64,000 nucleotides of DNA. Source: Luscinia megarhynchos (lineage: Eukaryota; Chordata; Aves; Passeriformes; Turdidae). Location: contig JAPFBE010000002.1 in NCBI GenBank assembly GCA_034336665.1, forward strand, positions 6,990,146 through 7,054,145, given 5' to 3'. Position 1 is the stretch's first letter, and each line of letters begins with the position of its first letter. A program made the translations under genes and the position numbers. Below the pieces are notes generated by a model. It was given only the letters and a program-made list of their open reading frames with translations, made no database searches and had not been told where the DNA came from. Shown here one piece after another: positions 56,001-62,000 of this stretch.

Positions 56001-59000
56001 ATAATGGGAAATAATAGAAGCTGACATTGTTTGGAGGTCATGATGTTTGAGTAAGGTTTCCCTTGAGCACGGGTGTTTTTTAAACGTTGAGGGTGTAAAA
56101 ATTGCTCAGATACTGCATCTTCTCATTTTTTGGTGGGTAGATTTGCTTAGTTTCTTTTTGGTGATGCATTCTGGACTGAGGAGCTGAATGGGGAAGATGT
56201 TTTATTCTTAAGTCATGTGCAAGGAGCACCTTAAAAATTGGTCTTAGAGGGAGCTAATTCTTTTATTAGAAATGGCATACTGGTAAGTCTATTAAGTCTA
56301 TTAAGATCATTGTAATTTTTACTCCTAGGATTTTTGGATAGAATAAAATTTCCATCAGCAGTTCTGGACTTGTTATCAGTCTAATTAATTCTACTAATTT
56401 GACTTGAAGTACTTGGCTCTGCTGTGTTAGTAGAGCCATCAGCTGACTGACTGCCCTGTATGATTAGCATGAGTAAAACTAGAGTTTTAGTTTTGCTCAG
56501 CAATGGAGACATGCACTAGGAATTGGAGTGCTGTTTTATAAGGTCCCTTCTCTCACAAAAAGGCCAGAGGGGACACAATTTTTAAAAATACTTGTTTTTC
56601 CAAAATGCCGTGTAGATGGATTAACTTCCTAGGATTTAGGTAATTGTATTTTTTTTCCTATACAGGAAAAGTTAATTTCCTCCCTGCCATTCTTGTTATT
56701 GGTTTTTTCCTCCACAATGAATACTGCCCTCCAAACCCTTGAGAATGGGAAATTGTTGGTCATTGTTTAAAGCTGCTTTTGTAACATCTTTGTGAGAGTG
56801 GCTGAGAAAAGGATTTAGGTCCTTGTCACTTCCATAATATAGGAATTAATTCTGTGTCATCATCTACCCCCTTATGAAGGTTATGACCTTCATGCACTTA
56901 CTGGATGGTACTCAAATGCTATTTTGTGCCCAAGAGAAATAGATCTTTTTTTGAATTTAAAAAAATGTAATTGTAATCCTAGCTATGTAATCTTTGTTGT
57001 TGGAGACCTACAAAGTCTTGTTAACACCAATTCTTTTTCTTGATCTGTTCTTTAGGAGTCTGGTGTAACTAGGTTTTACACAAATATCAAGCATATCCTT
57101 TCTGTGTATAGTATAACATTTGTTGATTGCTTCATGTCCACCATAGTTAAAATTTTGAGTAGTTAGATGATTAATTTTTAAAGTAATTTTTTGCCTTTAT
57201 TTTGAAGTCTCGTGAAGAAGAGATGACAGCAAAAGTTCATGAGTTGCAGGCACAGCTGGAAGACTTGCAGAAGGAATACAAACAAAGGATTGCAGAAGAG
57301 GAGCATTGCAACAGTGAACAAGTGAGCTGACACTGACACTTGTTTTTATATCTCTAAGTGTGAAATTCTTGGTCCACATGAAATTCTGTCGTTTATTTCT
57401 AATTGGACTTTATTTATATATCTGGCCTTTCACATACAAAATTAATCTCTTTAGAATCTGCAATATTTGATACTACCTTTTAATTGGTATGTTGAAAAGT
57501 CTATTTCTGTTATTATTAAGGTGGGGCATTTTTGCCCTTTCCATGTGTTTATGCTTTTACTCCCCTTTAGAAGGAAAGAAAATCCCATTAAGTCATTTTT
57601 ACAGTGATTTTTCAAAATTTCGCATTTCAGAGGTGTCTGAAGTAGTACGTTTAATATATCATTTATGGACAGAGAGGCCTTCATTGAAAGAAAACTGCCT
57701 TCATTCTTTTGTCTTTCTGAGATTACATTTTAATTTGAGGAATTCTTTGGTGAACATACTACTAGCCATTATTATACTGAGGAGAGAAAAAGTGTACGAG
57801 TTGTTGAGTCATTGAAGAGAATTCATATTGACCTTACTTTTAAATTTTTCATTTTTACAACAGGTAGATCTGAGGAGAGTAAATTTATATATTTGGCATT
57901 AGAAACCTAGTGTACAGATTAACTCACTGTCCTAGTATTTGTTACTTCTGCCTTTCACTTGCATACAAAACCCTTTTTATTGCTTTTCATAACTATTCCA
58001 TGATATGTGTTTTCATAACAGAAAACACAGAAATATTTGTATAAGACTGCCTTGTATTCTTAATTAACCCTTGTTCACTTACAATAGTCTTATATAATCT
58101 TATTATCTAGAGGAAGATTCTTCAAGAGACTCAACTTCTAAAACATGATTATGAAAAGTTTGAAGGGTGCTTTTTCTCAGGACTTCTTTTTTAACTGTTC
58201 CACTCCTGGTTTGTTATAGCAGTCTGCTATAAATAGAGGCAGTAATTTACTTTTGTATTATACATGCATTGTCCAAATTATTGATATGACATGAAAGTTA
58301 TATCAAATTTATATACTGGCAATGGTATTTCATGTATTCAGCTCAGAAGCAGTGCATCTCAACAAGGAGTAAATCAACCAAAAATTCCAGGAGGTCTCCA
58401 TCATGAATGAATAAGGACCACCTGGGCAAACTCAGAGCTAAAAAAAAAAAAAGGAAGCTCTTAAGAAGTGTAAACAAGGACAAGGACAGGTGGCCTGAGA
58501 GTAGTACAGGGGAATTGTACGGGAAGCTGAGGGACAAAGTTAGGGAAGCCAAAGCTCAGTTACAATTGTTCTAGTCAGGGAAATTAAGGCAAACAGGAAG
58601 CGCTTCTATACATATGTTGCAAACTAAAGAAAGGCTAGGGCTAATGGGGGCCCCCTCTGGAAGGAAATGGGAAACCTGGCTGCCCTGGACAAAGAGGAGG
58701 CTGGGGTTCTCAACGATTGCTCTGCCTCTGTCTTCAATGGCAAGTGCTCCAGCCATGCCACCCAAGTCAGGAAAGGCAGATGCAGGGGCGGCGAGGGTGA
58801 AGAGCCTGAGGCCGCTTGTCATGGTTTGACCCTGGCCAAACGCAAGGCAGCCATTAAAGCTGCTCCCTCACCCTCCCCTGTCACAGCTGGGCAGAGGAGA
58901 GAAACATTTAATGAAGGCTTCATGAGTTATGGACCAGGAGAAAACACTCCAAGGGCAAAACAGGCTCAAGTTAGAGTTACCAAGTGAACTTACTACTAAC

Positions 59001-62000
59001 GAAATCAGAAAAAAATAATGAGAAGTAAAATAAGCCCTTAAAAACACCTTTTTTTCCCCTAGCCTCTCCTTCCTTCCCAGTGACAGTGCAGGGAGACAGG
59101 GGAGGTGTGAGGGTTTTGGTCAGTTCATCAGCTGGGGTTTTCTTCCAATGCTCAGGGAGAGGAGTCCCTTCCCCTGCTATGCTGTGGGGTCCCTTCCATG
59201 GGAGGCAGTTCTCTGTGAACTTCTCCAGCATGGCTTCAATCTCATGAGCAGCAGTCCTGCCAAAACTGCTGCAATGTGAGTCCTTCCCACAGGGACTAGT
59301 CCTCCCAAAACTGCTGCAGTGTGGGTCACTCTTCCATGGGGTGCAGGACAGGCTGCTCCAGCCTGGCAGCAGGGACCCCTCTCTCCATCGGGTCTCCCAC
59401 TGGATCACAGCCTCCTCCAGGCATCCATCCATACAGTGTGGGCACCTCCCCACGGGCTGTGGGTGGGTCTCTGCATCCCCCATGGATCCCATGGGCTGTG
59501 GGTGGGTCTCTGCATCCCCCGTGGATCCCATGGGCTGTGGGTGGATCTCTGCATCCCCCATGGATCCCCACGGGCTGTGGGTGGGTCTCTGCATCCCCCA
59601 TGGATCCCCATGGGCTGTGGGTGGATCTCTGCATCCCCCATGGATCCCATGGGCTGTGGGTGGATCTCTGCATCCCCCATGGATCCCATGGGCTGTGGGT
59701 GGATCTCTGCATCCCCCATGGATCCCATGGGCTGTGGGTGGATCTCTGCATCCCCATGGATCCCATGGGCTGTGGGTGGATCTCTGCATCCCCCATGGAT
59801 CCCCATGGGCTGTGGCTGGATCTCTGCATCCCCATGGATCCCATGGGCTGTGGGTGGATCTCTGCATCCCCCATGGATCCCCCACGGGCTGTGGGTGGAT
59901 CTCTGCATCCCCATGGATCCCCCACCGGGCTGTGGGTGGATCTCTGCATCCCCATGGATCCCATGGGCTGTGGGTGGGTCTCTGCATCCCCCATGGATCC
60001 CATGGGCTGTGGGTGGGTCTCTGCATCCCCCATGGATCCCATGGGCTGTGGGTGGATCTCTGCATCCCCCATGGATCCCCACGGGCTGTGGGTGGATCTC
60101 TGCATCCCCATGGATCCCATGGGCTGTGGGTGGGTCTCTGCATCCCCCATGGATCCCCACGGGCTGTGGGTGGATCTCTACATCCCCATGGATCCCCCAT
60201 GGGCTGTGGGTGGATCTCTGCATCCCCCATGGATCCCCACGGGCTGTGGGTGGATCTCTGCATCCCCCATGGATCCCATGGGCTGTGGGTGGATCTCTGT
60301 ATCCCCCATGGATCCCCATGGGCTGTGGGTGGATCTCTGCATCCCCCATGGATCCCCCATGGGCTGTGGGTGGATCTCTGCATCCCCCATGGATCCCATG
60401 GGCTGTGGGTGGATCTCTGCATCCCCCGTGGATCCCCACGGGCTGTGGGTGGGTCTCTGCATCCCCCATGGATCCCCATGGGCTGTGGGTGGGTCTCTGC
60501 ATCCCCCATGGATCCCATGGGCTGTGGGTGGATCTCTGCATCCCCCATGGATCCCCACGGGCTGTGGGTGGATCTCTGCATCCCCTTGAAATGCTTATAC
60601 AATCTTGAGTTATACCCATCTCTACTGAAGCATTATTTTCCTTAGAGTTGAAACACTGAAAGATAGAAATTTCAGCTTAGACTTTTTTCTGTACTTCATA
60701 AAGATCTTTGCAAGATGTAGAGCTCATTAAGCTCTTAACTGAAGCTATTTTCAGGTAAATGTTCACATTTCCAAATGTTACTTGAAGGATTAAGGGAAAG
60801 CATAAAATATTCTGAATAGTATTAATTATAGTTAGGGTATCCTCTGATATATTTCGTACTCATTCAGTTATTATTCATCTCCAACATGCATTTCATAAAG
60901 ATTTAGAAACACTGGGTTCTTGAAGTTATATTTATGATGATTGTCTTACAGAATCAAATGAGATAGTTTAAATATCAGCTCTACATACTGTCAATACAAA
61001 TAACATTAGCTATTTATGAGATTTGTTGTTACTGTTCAATAATTTCAATTTTTGTCATCCTCAACACACTGTATCAGAACTAGATGATTGATATTTCTTT
61101 CTCTAGTGCTTGATATAATCAGTATTTTTCATACATTTTAATCTAATTTTTTATTATTGTTATAGGTCACAATAACAGAGCTAAAGGTAAGTCTTACATG
61201 TTACTGATTTTCCTCTCCAATACTTTTGTTTTGGAGCAGTTTTAAATACTGAAATACTGCTTATAAGTTTGTGTGTGTTAAAAGGATAAATAGGTTTATT
61301 GCGAAGGTACCTATGATGTATTTTCAGCAATTTCCATATGTGACTGTCTTTTCAGGCACAACTTGCACAGAAGACAACACTAGTCAATGATTCAAAACTG
61401 AAGGAGCAGGAATTGAAAGAGCAGGTAAGGGTGATGTTGAATGAGTAAGAAGTATTCTTTCTTTACACTCTGTGTCTGCAGTATTAAAAGGTTTCTTTTT
61501 TTCAAGTGATGATGTGGTACATCTCCTTATAATGTGCTATGAATATAATAGACAAAAAAATAGTTTTCACTCATACTTGCTCTCAGAAGATCTGTGTACT
61601 TTTCAAAGTATTCCTCTATCCCCTGAGAATAAAAATCCCACATGCTTGTGATACTGGTTAGCAAAGCAATTGCACAGTGAAAAAGGGAACAGTGCACTTT
61701 ATGAAATTCTGTAATTTTTTTTCATAGCTAAAACTTTTTTGATGTTTAAGTAGAATTTTTGTTGTTTGCTTTTTTATCTGTGCTTATATATAAAATAGAA
61801 ACATGAATATCTAATATATGCATAAGATCTGCTATAGATATTTTTATGTGTATATGCACATGTGCTACATTGTGTTGTTTTAATGACACAGTTTTTAATG
61901 TTTTCCTTCCTTAAAAAGCAAATGTATTTTTCTTTTATAAGAGGTGATACGTAGCTGGAAACTGTTTCAGTTATGCTTGTTTTAGCTGCTAGTTAACACT

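Larger units (their letters stand above)
57322..61165 (+). other. GOLGA4: Intron 19 (3.8 kb)
   Basis: Holds an internal CR1 fragment (about 58335-58816) directly abutting LTR copy 3 (58817-60588), which contains the 39-bp minisatellite. The remainder is AT-rich. Confidence 0.85.

Noticed and set aside
59454..60586. Array considered as a CRISPR-like repeat-spacer structure
   Set aside because: The whole unit repeats with no unique spacers and the context is a vertebrate intron; it is a minisatellite.
58977..60602. Long minus-strand open frame (541 codons) and several plus-strand frames of over 400 codons
   Set aside because: They are products of a stop-free tandem repeat open in all frames, with no splice signals, domain or conserved start.
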